Notes: a model not told the origin generated them from the sequence alone. A stretch of DNA of 64,000 bases from Dielma fastidiosa (GCF_000313565.1 NZ_HE578931.1:1-64000), one strand, 5' to 3'. Shown: positions 35,146 through 45,225, counted from the first letter of the stretch. Translations and numbers: made by a program.

Positions 35146-38100
35146 TTATTTCTTGAAATAGTTTACACCATTTGTAAATATATCCTGATGTTTATTACCG
35201 CTGATATTCTGGAACAAGCCTTCCTCATAACGCTCACTGTGTCCCATCTTGCCGAAGATTTTACCATCAGCACTGGTAATTCCCTCAATAGCAAAGCTTG
35301 AGCCATTGATGTTATACAATCCATTCATCGTTGTCTGTCCATCAAGATCAGTGTATTGCGTTGCGACTTGACCATTGGCAAATAATTCTTCTGCTAATTC
35401 ATCACTGACTACAAATTTCCCTTCGCCATGAGAGAAGGCAATGGAATGCAGTTCATTTACCTTAAAGCTTGACAGCCATGGTGATTGATTGGATGTAACC
35501 TTTGTGCAGGCGATTTTTGAGACATGTCGGTTAATATTATTTCTGAACAATGTCGGTGAAGCAACATTCAGCTTCGTTATATCACCATAAGGCAGATAAC
35601 CGGATTTAATCAATGCCTGGAAACCATTGCAGATACCTAAAATTAAGCCATCACGCGCAAGCAAATCATCGATTGCTTTTCTGATTTTTTCATTACTTAA
35701 TACATTGGCAATAAACTTACCGGAGCCATCTGGTTCATCACCGCTTGAGAAACCGCCGCCAAGGGCAAGAATCTGTGCGTTTGATAGTTTATCGCTTAAT
35801 TCATTTAAGCTTTCTTCAATTGCCTGTACATTCATATTCTTAAATACTACGATTTCTACTTCAGCGCCAGCTCTTTCAAAGGCTTGTTTCGTATCATATT
35901 CACAATTTGATCCAGGGAATACCGGAATAATGACTTTGACATGATCCGTTGGATTCGCACATTTTTTGATTTCCTTTGCTTCATAGACTGGCGTATTAAA
36001 CCTTGTTTTATCTTCATCAACAATAATTGGATATAATTTTTTATAACGGCTTTCCCATGCTTCGATTGCTTCTTCAATCGTCAATGACGCTTCGTTGATC
36101 TGCAGCGTTGGCTGTTCTGTTACTGTACCTAAATAAATGAAATTTTCTTCATGAATTTCAGCCGATGTTTCAATCAGCATGCCGCCGATATTTAAGTCAA
36201 ACAAGGCTTCATCACTCTTAACACAGATGCCCAGCTTGTTGCCGAAGCTCATTTTGCATAAAGCTTCCGCGATACCGCCAACCTTGATTGTACATGCAGC
36301 GGATACTTGATGTTCACTGATCAGATCATAAACTTTTGTGAAGTTCTTCTTCAAGGCTTCATAATTGGCACTGCCGTTTTCATTCATTGGATGCTTAACA
36401 AAATAAATCTTGCTGCCAGCCTGTTTAAATTCAGTAGAAACGATATGATCCGCTTTTTCAGCAGCTACCGCAAAAGTGATTAAAGTCGGCGGAACATGAA
36501 TTTGATTAAAGGTTCCGCTCATAGAATCTTTACCGCCGATAGCTGGTGTTTCAAAGGCCATCTGGGCTTCGATTAAGCCAAGTAAAGCCTGCATCGGTTT
36601 ACCCCATTTTTCAGGTACTTGATTTAATCTTTCAAAATATTCCTGACAAGATAAGCGGGCCTTGCGATAATCACCGCCCAATGCGGTAAGCTTTGCTAAT
36701 GCCTCTACTACGCTGTAACTGCCAGTAAGATATGGGGAATAGTCCGCCAATTCTGAATTAAAGCCATAGGTCATCATCGATACTGTATTGGTAAAGCCAA
36801 GTACCGGTAATTTTTGTACAGAGCCTTCGGTTTCTCCTAATTGATACTTACCGCCATAAGGCATCAGTACCGTTGATTTGCCAATCGTTGAGTCAAACAT
36901 TTCAACTAAACCTTTTTGACTTGCGACATTAGGCTGTTTCAAATTATTTAAAATAGCGTCCTTTAAATCGCCGTACGCTGCCTGATGGAATGGATCTTTA
37001 TTTTCATCACCCGCTTTAATTACAACGGATTGATGTTGACGGACACCATTTGTATCAAGGAAAGCACGGGCAATATCGACAATGACTTCACCTTGAAAGC
37101 TCATTACCAGCCGAGGTTCTTCAGTGACTTCCGCTACCTCATATGCTTTCAGGTTTTCCTGATAAGCAAGCTCCTTAAATCTTTCTACATCTTTTGGCTC
37201 AACCAGCACTGCCATTCTTTCCTGTGATTCAGAAATAGCCAGCTCTGTGCCGCTTAAGCCTGCATATTTAACTTCAACCTTATCCAGATCGATTTTTAAA
37301 CCATCGGCAATTTCACCAACCGCTACGCTGACACCGCCGGCACCGAAGTCATTGGCTTTTTTAATCAAACGTGTTACTTCAGGATTTCTGAATAATCGCT
37401 GCAGTTTGCGTTCAATCGGTGCATTCCCCTTTTGTACCTCACTGGAACATTTAGTCAATGAAGTATCATTATGCTCCTTACTGGAACCAGTCGCACCGCC
37501 GACACCATCACGGCCAGTCGCGCCGCCAATCAATAAAATGACATCACCGGCAGCTGGCTTCTCACGCTTAACCCATGATTTTGGAGCCGCCCCGACAACA
37601 GCGCCTACTTCCATTCGTTTAGCGGTATAACCATCGTGATAGATTTCTTTTACATAAGTTGTAGCCAAACCAATCTGATTGCCATAGCTTGAATAACCTT
37701 GGGCAGCACCTTTAGAAATTCTGGACTGCGGAAGTTTATTTGGCAATGCGTCTTTTAAATCCGCTGTAATATCACCGGCTCCGGTAACCCGCATCGCCTG
37801 ATACACATAGCTTCTGCCTGACAATGGGTCACGGATGGCACCGCCGATACATGTACTGGCACCGCCGAAAGGTTCAATTTCAGTTGGGTGATTGTGGGTT
37901 TCATTCTTAAACATCAGCAGCCATGTTTCTTCCTTGCCATTGACATCAACTGGAATTTCAATGGAACAAGCATTAATTTCATCACTGATTTCCAAGTCTT
38001 CCAGCTTGCCAGCCTTACGCAGCGCTTTACCGGCAACCGTAGCCATATCCATCAACGTCATCGGTTTGCGGTTGCCATGAACCTTTTCACGCAGCGCGCA

Positions 38101-38853
38101 GTATGTATCATAAGCCTGCTGGATCTGTTCCTGATAATGACCAGCATCGATCTTTACATTTTCAAGACATGTTTCAAAGGTTGTATGACGGCAGTGATCT
38201 GACCAATATGTATCTAATACTTTAATTTCCGTTTCACTTGGATCACGCTTTTCTTCATCACGGAAATAATCGCGGATAAATGCAAGATCAGCTTCACTCA
38301 TTGCCAGACCTTCACTCTCTCTAAAAGCAGCAATCTGCTCATCGTTATATTTCGTAAAGCCAACAATGGTTAACACCGGCTCAATTTCCACATCTTCTTC
38401 ATAGGCCAATACGGATAAATCTTTTTCCCGCATTTCTACCGGATTGATCAGATAATGCTTTACCGCATCGATTTCATCTTCACTTACATTACCATTAAGT
38501 ACAATCAAGCGGCCGCTTTTCACAACGACATCCTGTTTATTATTCAGCAGCATCAAGCATTGCTCGGCAGAATCCGCACGCTGATCATACTGTCCTGGCA
38601 GACATTCATAAGCAACAATTTGTTTTTTCTCTAAATCAAGCGTATCTCTTACTTCATCGGTTACGGTTTCTGACAATACCTTTGTTTTCAAAAGCTTTAA
38701 ATCCTCTTCATCAGCATTGAATACATCATAGATATTGTAATATTCAATCCCTGTCAGACCAGTTAATGATAAGTTAGTTTTTAATTCACGATACAGTGAT
38801 TCTGATTCAATCTGAAACTGCTGTTTTTTGTTGACAAACACTCGATAGTTCAT
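35146..38853 (-). CDS. purL: Phosphoribosylformylglycinamidine synthase, single-chain
   Basis: 1,235 residues. It combines the FGAM synthase and glutaminase functions that are split into PurS/L/Q in Bacillus. The N-terminal substrate-adaptor part is followed by tandem AIRS-like ATP domains (SDHCRHTTFE, KNETHNHPTEIEPFGGAST, GGKDSMSG). A C-terminal class I glutamine amidotransferase (~residues 970-1235) has PVFPGSNCEYD and the nucleophile in GICNGFQAL, with HGEGKF near the end. Length and sequence fit the clostridial-type large PurL rather than the enterobacterial one. No purS or purQ is needed or seen. Confidence 0.97.
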   Translation of the reverse strand: MNYRVFVNKKQQFQIESESLYRELKTNLSLTGLTGIEYYNIYDVFNADEEDLKLLKTKVLSETVTDEVRDTLDLEKKQIVAYECLPGQYDQRADSAEQCLMLLNNKQDVVVKSGRLIVLNGNVSEDEIDAVKHYLINPVEMREKDLSVLAYEEDVEIEPVLTIVGFTKYNDEQIAAFRESEGLAMSEADLAFIRDYFRDEEKRDPSETEIKVLDTYWSDHCRHTTFETCLENVKIDAGHYQEQIQQAYDTYCALREKVHGNRKPMTLMDMATVAGKALRKAGKLEDLEISDEINACSIEIPVDVNGKEETWLLMFKNETHNHPTEIEPFGGASTCIGGAIRDPLSGRSYVYQAMRVTGAGDITADLKDALPNKLPQSRISKGAAQGYSSYGNQIGLATTYVKEIYHDGYTAKRMEVGAVVGAAPKSWVKREKPAAGDVILLIGGATGRDGVGGATGSSKEHNDTSLTKCSSEVQKGNAPIERKLQRLFRNPEVTRLIKKANDFGAGGVSVAVGEIADGLKIDLDKVEVKYAGLSGTELAISESQERMAVLVEPKDVERFKELAYQENLKAYEVAEVTEEPRLVMSFQGEVIVDIARAFLDTNGVRQHQSVVIKAGDENKDPFHQAAYGDLKDAILNNLKQPNVASQKGLVEMFDSTIGKSTVLMPYGGKYQLGETEGSVQKLPVLGFTNTVSMMTYGFNSELADYSPYLTGSYSVVEALAKLTALGGDYRKARLSCQEYFERLNQVPEKWGKPMQALLGLIEAQMAFETPAIGGKDSMSGTFNQIHVPPTLITFAVAAEKADHIVSTEFKQAGSKIYFVKHPMNENGSANYEALKKNFTKVYDLISEHQVSAACTIKVGGIAEALCKMSFGNKLGICVKSDEALFDLNIGGMLIETSAEIHEENFIYLGTVTEQPTLQINEASLTIEEAIEAWESRYKKLYPIIVDEDKTRFNTPVYEAKEIKKCANPTDHVKVIIPVFPGSNCEYDTKQAFERAGAEVEIVVFKNMNVQAIEESLNELSDKLSNAQILALGGGFSSGDEPDGSGKFIANVLSNEKIRKAIDDLLARDGLILGICNGFQALIKSGYLPYGDITKLNVASPTLFRNNINRHVSKIACTKVTSNQSPWLSSFKVNELHSIAFSHGEGKFVVSDELAEELFANGQVATQYTDLDGQTTMNGLYNINGSSFAIEGITSADGKIFGKMGHSERYEEGLFQNISGNKHQDIFTNGVNYFKK

Positions 38854-38865
38854 AGTTCCCTCTTT

Positions 38866-39936
38866 CTACCTGATAAAGGCTTCCGCTTCTTTTACCAATG
38901 CTTCTAAATCATCACCGCAGAATGTGACATGCCCCATTTTACGGTTATTTTTAACTTCCTTTTTACCATACATATAGACCTTCGCATAAGGTGGACACTG
39001 CTTGCTGGCTGCCGCTGATACATGCTGTCCCAAGATATTAACCATCACCGCCGGACTTTTGATTTTTGGCTGCGGCAGTGTTTCATTGAAAAGAGCCGCG
39101 ATTGCCAGATCATACTGGCTTTTATCATAAGCATCCATTGTTAAGTGACCGCTGTTATGCGGACGCGGTGCAATCTCATTGATATAGATTTCACCATCTT
39201 TACCAACAAACATTTCAAGTACGAGAATGCCTGTAAAGCCAAAGCCTGACATTACCTGCAATGCTGTATCCTTTGCCCTGCATTTAATTTCCTCACTCAC
39301 TCTGGCTGGTGAAATTGATAAGTGCAGGATACCATTTTCATGAATATTCTCAATCGGTTCAAATACGGCCATAGAGCCATTCATACTGCGTACAACTATG
39401 ACCGATACCTCACACGCAAAATCAACAAGGCCTTCAACGATATATTGCACATTGCCCTTTTCCTGCATAAACTTTTCTAAATCCGCATCAGTCCTGATCA
39501 GCCATTGACCTTTGCCGTCATAGCCGCCTTCACATGTTTTTATAATATAAGGCATAGGAATTGAAATCGTTTCACTTAATTCTTCATAGGGTGCTGTTTT
39601 AGCACCGGTTTTACGGATGGCATCTTTTTCACGCAGCCGATTCTGTGAAATATGCAATGGATCATATCCCTGCGGAACATTACCGCCATAGCTTTTCACA
39701 AGTTCCACTGCTTCCGCCTTGATGTTTTCAAATTCATATGTAATCACATCACTGTTTTCAGCCATTTCCTTCAGACAGGCAGGATCTTCATACGGGCCAA
39801 CTATCATGCGGTCGCTGTTGCGGGAAGCCGATACCGGATCTGATGGATCAAGGACAATCGTCGAATGATGAGCCATATGTGCAGCATCAACCAGATACAT
39901 ACCCAGCTGACCGCCGCCGATAATACCTACTCGCAT
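38866..39936 (-). CDS. purK: N5-carboxyaminoimidazole ribonucleotide synthase
   Basis: 356 residues, ATP-grasp fold. It carboxylates AIR to N5-CAIR with ATP and bicarbonate. Visible are [22 protein letters not shown], the lid region [24 protein letters not shown] and [15 protein letters not shown]. It overlaps the end of purE by 10 bp, has little RBS of its own and so is probably translationally coupled to purE. Confidence 0.97.
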   Translation of the reverse strand: MRVGIIGGGQLGMYLVDAAHMAHHSTIVLDPSDPVSASRNSDRMIVGPYEDPACLKEMAENSDVITYEFENIKAEAVELVKSYGGNVPQGYDPLHISQNRLREKDAIRKTGAKTAPYEELSETISIPMPYIIKTCEGGYDGKGQWLIRTDADLEKFMQEKGNVQYIVEGLVDFACEVSVIVVRSMNGSMAVFEPIENIHENGILHLSISPARVSEEIKCRAKDTALQVMSGFGFTGILVLEMFVGKDGEIYINEIAPRPHNSGHLTMDAYDKSQYDLAIAALFNETLPQPKIKSPAVMVNILGQHVSAAASKQCPPYAKVYMYGKKEVKNNRKMGHVTFCGDDLEALVKEAEAFIR

Positions 39937-40418
39937 ATTTCAATCTGCGCATCATCAAGCACAGTCTGCGTTTGTTTTTGTTTATAAGCTTTCAGTTTTT
40001 CACGAACGTTTAAGTCTTGCAGCGCCAAAATTTCAGCGGCAAGAATACCAGCGTTCTTTGCGCCTGATGTACCGATTGCCGTTGTCGCCACCGGAATGCC
40101 GCCCGGCATTTGAACAATGGAAAGCAAAGAATCTAATCCGCTTAACGCCCTTGACTGAACGGGTACACCGATTACCGGAATTGTCGTCATCGCCGCTACC
40201 ATACCCGGCAGATGCGCCGCACCTCCTGCACCGGCAATAATTACCTGAATTCCTCTTGCCTCTGCTTCATCTGCGAACTGCACCATAGCATGCGGTGTAC
40301 GATGCGCGGAAACCACTCTTGCTTCATACCCAATGCCAAACTCCTTCAGCATGTTCATTGCTTCCTGCATCGTCGCAAGATCTGAACGTGAACCCATAAT
40401 CACACTAACTTTTACCAT
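39927..40418 (-). CDS. purE: N5-carboxyaminoimidazole ribonucleotide mutase
   Basis: 163 residues from the ATG at 40418, chosen for the strong ggagg 8 nt upstream; an in-frame TTG at 40469 would lie in the upstream terminator stem. It converts N5-CAIR to CAIR. Visible are [12 protein letters not shown], the catalytic-region [23 protein letters not shown] and [22 protein letters not shown]. It is the first gene of the seven-gene pur operon, behind a guanine riboswitch and a second attenuator. Confidence 0.97.
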   Translation of the reverse strand: MVKVSVIMGSRSDLATMQEAMNMLKEFGIGYEARVVSAHRTPHAMVQFADEAEARGIQVIIAGAGGAAHLPGMVAAMTTIPVIGVPVQSRALSGLDSLLSIVQMPGGIPVATTAIGTSGAKNAGILAAEILALQDLNVREKLKAYKQKQTQTVLDDAQIEICE

Positions 40419-40433
40419 TCCCTGTTCCTCCTT

Positions 40434-40476
40434 CAAAAGAAAAAGACATATTGGTTGCACTAAAAACAATATGTCT
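40434..40476 (-). terminator. Second attenuator hairpin upstream of purE, overlapping the leader ORF
   Basis: On the minus strand a perfect 10-bp stem (agacatattg/caatatgtct; arms 40467-40476 and 40444-40453) with a 13-nt loop is followed by ttttcttttg. The 5' arm lies in the last codons of the leader ORF and the loop holds its TAG stop, so a translating ribosome would prevent stem formation. It ends just before the purE RBS. Confidence 0.75.
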
Positions 40477-40525
40477 GGATATCCATAAGTATATGAATAG
40501 GATTTCTCGAATTGATGACCATCAT
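40460..40525 (-). CDS. Leader peptide (21 codons) between riboswitch and purE
   Basis: ATGATG preceded by taggagg (4-7 nt spacing) opens a 21-codon frame, [21 protein letters not shown], ending in TAG. It is too short to prove coding by composition. The near-perfect Shine-Dalgarno sequence and the overlap of its last codons with a terminator stem argue for a translated leader that couples ribosome progress to transcription of the pur genes. There is no obvious run of one regulatory amino acid. Confidence 0.55.
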   Translation of the reverse strand: MMVINSRNPIHILMDIQTYCF

Positions 40526-40545
40526 TGATCCTCCTAGTGTTTTAA

Positions 40546-40580
40546 AATAAAAAAACTGTTTTTCCACAAGTAAAAAACAG
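40546..40580 (-). terminator. Riboswitch-controlled terminator
   Basis: On the minus strand the stem ctgttttt/aaaaacag is followed by tttttttatttt. Its loop segment acttgtgg can pair with cuacaagu, the 3' arm of aptamer helix P1 (eight pairs, one G-U). Ligand binding would therefore free the terminator, and without ligand the antiterminator would form. Confidence 0.85.
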
Positions 40581-40594
40581 CATCGCTATTTTCA

Positions 40595-40659
40595 CTTGTA
40601 GTCTGCTGATTAGGTCAGCAGGTAGAGACTTGTCAGCCAAATTCTGACGGTTATACAAG
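40595..40659 (-). promoter_or_regulatory. Guanine-class purine riboswitch aptamer
   Basis: Read on the minus strand: P1 arm cttgta, then TATAA; P2 cgtcag/ctgac with a loop containing TTGG; joining segment GTCTCTACC; P3 tgctga/agcaga-like stem with loop CCTAATC; then GACTAC and the P1 return arm acaag. The paired GG and CC of the two loops and the TCTACC joining segment are hallmarks. The cytosine in GACTAC at the specificity position indicates guanine/hypoxanthine rather than adenine. It would switch the purE-H operon off when guanine is plentiful. Confidence 0.92.
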
Positions 40660-40680
40660 ATCTATTCGAATTACAGTATC

Positions 40681-40709
40681 ATTCTACAAGAGTTAACTGT
40701 TTATTTCAA
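40681..40709 (-). promoter_or_regulatory. Promoter of the purE-K-L-C-M-N-H operon
   Basis: TTGAAA (complement of 40704-40709) and TAGAAT (complement of 40681-40686) with a 17-bp spacer. The transcript would start ~15 nt before the riboswitch aptamer. The stretch 40710-40842 is AT-rich and shows nothing else. Confidence 0.7.
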
Positions 40710-40842
40710 TATAAAAAACGACTTTTTACTAAAATTCAGCAATTTTTTTAATAATTTACCTCATAAAAAATAAATTTTATGCAATCAGTATTAAAATTTA
40801 TTCGAATATCTAAAAAAATTCTTATCACATCTGCCAATATGC

Positions 40843-41385
40843 TTAATTCACTGCATTAAATACCAGGTTTTTATTATCGACATTGAAATCAACCCGATGA
40901 TTTAGAAAATTCCTTACTTCATCATGTTGAATTAGAATCGGGGTGCGATCATGAATGAATTTCATTTTATCCTGTGATTCACCGGTTACAATGACAAATT
41001 CATGCTGATCATTATAAATACCCGCCATATAGATCCAAGGCTCAGCTTCCTTTTGAATATAAATTTTATGCTTTTGCTTGCCTTCCTTGACCCATTCATA
41101 GAAACCATTGGCTAGGACAATACAACGATTGTTTAAATAAGGTTTAAATGTCCACTTATTTTCAATTCCTTCACTGCGGGCATTGATGCTTTTATATTTC
41201 GTGTTAAATCCCCATTTCATCACATCAACGTCCATCCTGCCATGCTCAGCTTTCAGAACAACAACATTCTGACTTGGGAAAACTTCTCCCTGCGCAAATT
41301 CAAAGAGATTTTTATCATACAGCTTCTTTTGGATTGCCTGTGATTCATCTGAATCATCAAAACTCATAAAAAAACGTCCGCACAT
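40843..41385 (-). CDS. SRAP-domain (HMCES/YedK-like) abasic-site protein
   Basis: 180 residues from the ATG at 41385. This start places cysteine at position 2 (MCGRFF), which SRAP proteins need to form the thiazolidine crosslink with abasic sites in single-stranded DNA; the GTG 12 bp upstream would not. Other family marks are WGFNTKY, INARSEGIENKWTFK, CIVLANGFYEW, WIYMAGIYN and the HDRTPILI histidine near the end. It protects replication from abasic lesions. It is a single gene between the pur operon and guaB and reads toward the pur promoter. RBS aggtgg. Confidence 0.93.
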   Translation of the reverse strand: MCGRFFMSFDDSDESQAIQKKLYDKNLFEFAQGEVFPSQNVVVLKAEHGRMDVDVMKWGFNTKYKSINARSEGIENKWTFKPYLNNRCIVLANGFYEWVKEGKQKHKIYIQKEAEPWIYMAGIYNDQHEFVIVTGESQDKMKFIHDRTPILIQHDEVRNFLNHRVDFNVDNKNLVFNAVN

Positions 41386-41439
41386 TGTTATCACCACCTT
41401 TAGTTTAACATATCCTTATTATCTTATGCCAATAATCAG

Positions 41440-41472
41440 AAAATAAAAAACCCCTATATTATGTTATAGGGG
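41440..41472 (-). terminator. Terminator of guaB
   Basis: cccctata (41451-41458)/tatagggg (41465-41472), 6-nt loop, followed on the minus strand by ttttttatttt. Confidence 0.9.
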
Positions 41473-41479
41473 ATAGTAA

Positions 41480-42973
41480 TTATTGATTGTCTTTTAATAC
41501 AACGTCGTGTGCTGAGCCTTCCTGAATAGAAGTTGCTGATACGAGTGTTAATCTTGCATTTTCATAGAAATGCTTGATAGTTGTCGAACCGCAGTTGCAC
41601 ATGGTTGACTTAATTTTATGTAAAGTGATGCCAACACCATCTTCCAGACTGCCGGCATATGGCACATAAGAATCAACACCTTCCTCAAATGTTAACTCCT
41701 TCTTGCCGCCAAGGTCATAACGTGCCCAGTTTCTTGCACGGTTACTGCCTTCGCCCCAGTATTCTTTCATATAACCTTTGCTGGTCTTAACCTTTGCCGT
41801 AGGTGATTCATCGAAACGTGCAAAGTAACGGCCCAGCATTACGAAGTCGGCGCCCATTGCCAACGCTAAAGTAATATGATAATCATGTACGATACCGCCG
41901 TCTGAACAGATTGGCACATAGATGCCTGTCTCTTCAAAATATTCATCACGGGCAGCAGCCACATCAAGTACCGCGCTTGCCTGACCGCGGCCGATACCTT
42001 TTGCTTCACGAGTGATACAAATTGAACCGCCGCCGATACCAACTTTAATAAAATCAGCACCCGCATTAGCAAGATAACGGAAACCTTCACGATCGACAAC
42101 ATTGCCGGCGCCAATCTTCACTGAATCACCATATGTATCACGAACCCATTTAATTGTGTCATACTGCCATTCAGAGAAACCTTCACTTGAATCGATACAA
42201 ACCGCATCAACGCCTGCCTCTACTAATGCCGGTACACGCTCAGCATAGTCACGTGAATTAATACCAGCACCTACCATATAACGCTTTTCACTATCTAATA
42301 AAGCACGAGAATTCTCTTTATCCTCAGCATAGTCTTTTCTGAATACCAGATACTGCAGGTTGCCTTCCTTATCAATGATTGGTAAACTGTTCAGCTTATG
42401 CTCCCAGATTATATCATTCGCAGCCTTGAGTGTCGTACCCTCTTTGCCAACGATCAGTCTTTCGTAAGGTGTCATGAATTCAGCTACTTTTTTAGTTAAT
42501 TCATCACGGGATGTACGGTAATCTCTTGCTGTAACGATACCTAATAGTTTTCCATTCGGCGTACCGTCAGCCGTAACCGCCATCGTAGAGTGACCTGTAC
42601 GATTCAATAAATTCAGAACATCTTCCAGTGTGTTGTCAGGTGTTAAATTTGAATCACTGATAACAAATCCAGCTTTATATTTCTTTACCTTACGTACCAT
42701 TTCAGCCTGTTCCTCAATCGTTTGAGAACCATAAATAAATGACATACCACCGTTTTTAGCCAGCGCCACTGCCATTTTATCATCAGATACAGACTGCATA
42801 ATTGCAGAAATCATTGGAATATTCAATGAAATTGCTGGTTCCTCACCTTTCTTAAAGCGTACCAGCGGCGTTTTCAAATCAACATTCGCAACAATACAAT
42901 CCTTTGTAGTCAAATTTGGAATCAACAAATATTCACCAAAAGTTCTTGATGGTTCCTGAATAATCTTAGCCAT
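41480..42973 (-). CDS. guaB: IMP dehydrogenase
   Basis: 497 residues. It oxidises IMP to XMP with NAD, the first committed step to GMP. The catalytic loop is [18 protein letters not shown], with the active-site Cys in SIC. Two CBS domains are inserted at ~residues 95-220 ([41 protein letters not shown]). The flap region ([24 protein letters not shown]) has an Arg near the expected position. The loop differs from the common GPGSICTTR, so it belongs to a divergent IMPDH subgroup. Monocistronic, with its own promoter and terminator. guaA is not in the window. Confidence 0.95.
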   Translation of the reverse strand: MAKIIQEPSRTFGEYLLIPNLTTKDCIVANVDLKTPLVRFKKGEEPAISLNIPMISAIMQSVSDDKMAVALAKNGGMSFIYGSQTIEEQAEMVRKVKKYKAGFVISDSNLTPDNTLEDVLNLLNRTGHSTMAVTADGTPNGKLLGIVTARDYRTSRDELTKKVAEFMTPYERLIVGKEGTTLKAANDIIWEHKLNSLPIIDKEGNLQYLVFRKDYAEDKENSRALLDSEKRYMVGAGINSRDYAERVPALVEAGVDAVCIDSSEGFSEWQYDTIKWVRDTYGDSVKIGAGNVVDREGFRYLANAGADFIKVGIGGGSICITREAKGIGRGQASAVLDVAAARDEYFEETGIYVPICSDGGIVHDYHITLALAMGADFVMLGRYFARFDESPTAKVKTSKGYMKEYWGEGSNRARNWARYDLGGKKELTFEEGVDSYVPYAGSLEDGVGITLHKIKSTMCNCGSTTIKHFYENARLTLVSATSIQEGSAHDVVLKDNQ

Positions 42974-43026
42974 AGCATTCCCTCTCTTTCTTTCGCAAGA
43001 CTTTCCTGAGTCTTAATATTTTAGTT

Positions 43027-43055
43027 AGATTACCACAAAAATCTACAAAAATCAA
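43027..43055 (-). promoter_or_regulatory. guaB promoter
   Basis: TTGATT (complement of 43050-43055) and TAATCT (complement of 43027-43032), 17-bp spacer. A short hairpin (aagact/agtctt) lies in the leader. Confidence 0.5.
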
Positions 43056-43082
43056 TTGATTATGAAAAATTTTCATCATTAC

Positions 43083-44525
43083 TTAATCCGTCTGCTGGTT
43101 GTTCTTAATAAACTTCAATATAATTTCTTCCAAATGAATGCTGTTAATCCATAAATCAGGCTGAAAGCCTTCAAATTCCTGATAATACTCAGGATCATAC
43201 TCACTCCATGAATTTCCAAAAGCAACCTTGATTTTAGAGTTAGGCAGTACCAGTACATTGCCATTATCAGACTGCAGACATCCGGCAGACGATGTACCGA
43301 CAAAGATTACATTTTCTACATTATGCAGGGCATCAATCATATACTCTGCCGCGGATGCCGAATAGCCATTCATTAATACAAACAGTACCCGATCATTGGC
43401 AACCGTCTCATTATGACAATTATTCTTCTGATAAATACCCTTACCAATTGGGGTAGCATTAAAATAATCAATGATCTCACTCATTTTCTGCGAATCATCA
43501 GCCAATAGATGATCATTTATCTCTAAGTCACCATCATAAATCATAATGCCGGAGCTATTCAAACCAACCCGCTGACCAACGTATCTTTCAATCCATTTTA
43601 ATGGCAATAAGCCATTGCCGCCATTATTATTTCTTATGTCTAAAATTGCCGCGTCGCTCTTGCTTAACAGTTCAGCGCTGTTAAGGAACTGATCCGCCAA
43701 TTTCCTATTCTCACCATATTCAGTAAACATTTCTCCAATCTGGACAATCGGAACACCTTCCAGAACACTCTCTGTATATGCCGGTGTATTTTTCAGATAA
43801 ACATAATCAACCGAAATTGGCTCTTGTTCACCAGTATCATACGTCAATACATAAGAGGGCTGCGGATATTGCTTCAGCAATAAACCAAAATGCCAGCATA
43901 CCTGTCCTTCATCATCCAAAGACAGATAGAAATAATTCTCTGCCGCCTGATCCTGATCAACCGCTGTAACCTGCCTGCCCTTCGCATCATAGATTTTATT
44001 ATCTTTTTTATAAAATGACAGCTCCTCATTTGAGAAATACTTACTGGCCGCATTGGAACGTTTGTTGCCGATCGTAAAATGATTATCCTTTACAAAGTTA
44101 GTTGCTGTCAGCATGATCAATACAAGCTTATTTATTTCAATCAAGCCAGTTTCATTCAAATAAGACAGACACTCTGCCTTTGCCTGTTCAAACCGCTCAT
44201 CACCGCCAAAGTGCAGATATCCGCCATAGAACTGTCGCAGCATCTGAAAGTAAAACTCTATATCCTCTCGGGCAGCCTCCATTGTTATCGCTGTCCTGGG
44301 AATTTCACCATTATAAAAATACGATAAATATTCATCGTAGCTTACATACTCGCCTCTATCGAATGTTTGGTATTGCTGAAAGTCTACCGTAGGCTTATTC
44401 AACCCCTCATGATCGTTGTTGAACTGTGATAAATACATATTAAAATCATCTGACCATTGCTTATTTTCAGTTGAGCACCCCGCAGCCATAAGGACAATCA
44501 ATACCCCAATGATGAATTTCCTCAT
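43083..44525 (-). CDS. S41-family (C-terminal processing/tricorn-like) peptidase lipoprotein
   Basis: 480 residues. The N-terminus MRKFIIGVLIVLMAAGC is a lipoprotein signal with the lipobox cysteine at 17, so the protein is anchored outside the membrane. Residues ~70-150 are helical. The peptidase core at ~250-460 has AAILDIRNNNGGNGLLPLKW and the likely nucleophile serine in NGYSASAAEYMIDAL, both typical of S41. No PDZ domain is obvious. It has its own promoter at 44553-44581 and no clear functional partner. The substrate is unknown. Confidence 0.85.
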   Translation of the reverse strand: MRKFIIGVLIVLMAAGCSTENKQWSDDFNMYLSQFNNDHEGLNKPTVDFQQYQTFDRGEYVSYDEYLSYFYNGEIPRTAITMEAAREDIEFYFQMLRQFYGGYLHFGGDERFEQAKAECLSYLNETGLIEINKLVLIMLTATNFVKDNHFTIGNKRSNAASKYFSNEELSFYKKDNKIYDAKGRQVTAVDQDQAAENYFYLSLDDEGQVCWHFGLLLKQYPQPSYVLTYDTGEQEPISVDYVYLKNTPAYTESVLEGVPIVQIGEMFTEYGENRKLADQFLNSAELLSKSDAAILDIRNNNGGNGLLPLKWIERYVGQRVGLNSSGIMIYDGDLEINDHLLADDSQKMSEIIDYFNATPIGKGIYQKNNCHNETVANDRVLFVLMNGYSASAAEYMIDALHNVENVIFVGTSSAGCLQSDNGNVLVLPNSKIKVAFGNSWSEYDPEYYQEFEGFQPDLWINSIHLEEIILKFIKNNQQTD

Positions 44526-44552
44526 ATGTCCCCCTCTGTGACTATTATTTAT

Positions 44553-44581
44553 ATAATAAACTTCATTCCATACTTCTTCAA
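44553..44581 (-). promoter_or_regulatory. Promoter of the S41 lipoprotein gene
   Basis: TTGAAG (complement of 44576-44581) and TATTAT (complement of 44553-44558), 17-bp spacer, ~30 bp before the RBS agaggggg. Confidence 0.6.
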
Positions 44582-44651
44582 CTAATTATCGAAAAAACAA
44601 CAATTTACTACAAAAAGAAAACAATGATCCTAAGCTTTCAGACAACCAACC

Positions 44652-44676
44652 AAAAAAAAGAGGCTTTTTCAGCCTC
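44652..44676 (-). terminator. Terminator after rubrerythrin
   Basis: gaggct/agcctc stem, 5-nt loop, followed on the minus strand by tttttttt. Confidence 0.9.
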
Positions 44677-44685
44677 AAATTAATC

Positions 44686-45225
44686 CTAGTAGTTGTGAGC
44701 TTCTTCAGCAAATACAGCTTTAGGGTTTCCGCAAACTGGGCAAACACCAGGTGCATCAGTACCTTCATGACGGTAACCACAGATACCGCATACCCATACA
44801 ACTTTATCTTCTTTCTTGAATACTTTGTCGTTTTCAACATTAGATAATAAAGCAAGGTATCTTTCTTCATGATGTTTTTCAATCTTTCCAACAGCTTCAA
44901 ATAAGAATGCTAATTTCTGGAAGCCTTCTTCTTTTGCTTCTTTAGCGAAAGTTGCATACATGTCAGTCCACTCATAGTTTTCACCAGCAGCTGCATCCTT
45001 CAGATTTACATCAGTATCAGCAATCTTATCTTCATGTAATGCTTTGAACCATAATTTAGCATGTTCCTGTTCATTGCGAGCAGTTTCTAAGAATAATTCA
45101 GCAATTTGATTAAAGCCTTGTTCTTTTGCTTTTTCAGCATAGTAAGTATACTTGTTTCTTGCCTGTGATTCACCTGCGAATGCAGCCATTAAATTTTGTT
45201 CAGTTTTTGATCCTTTTAATTCCAT
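44686..45225 (-). CDS. rbr: Rubrerythrin
   Basis: 179 residues from the ATG at 45225 (aaggag 9 nt upstream). It reduces hydrogen peroxide in anaerobes. The N-terminal ferritin-like diiron domain carries [15 protein letters not shown] and [14 protein letters not shown], then [13 protein letters not shown]. The C-terminal rubredoxin-type domain has CGICGY and [11 protein letters not shown]. It lies 16 bp downstream of perR in the same transcript, which fits peroxide induction. Confidence 0.96.
   Translation of the reverse strand: MELKGSKTEQNLMAAFAGESQARNKYTYYAEKAKEQGFNQIAELFLETARNEQEHAKLWFKALHEDKIADTDVNLKDAAAGENYEWTDMYATFAKEAKEEGFQKLAFLFEAVGKIEKHHEERYLALLSNVENDKVFKKEDKVVWVCGICGYRHEGTDAPGVCPVCGNPKAVFAEEAHNY

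Noticed and set aside
44586-44900. Minus-strand frame of 104 codons overlapping rubrerythrin
   Set aside because: It is out of frame with rubrerythrin, crosses its terminator and encodes only a lysine/leucine-rich string.
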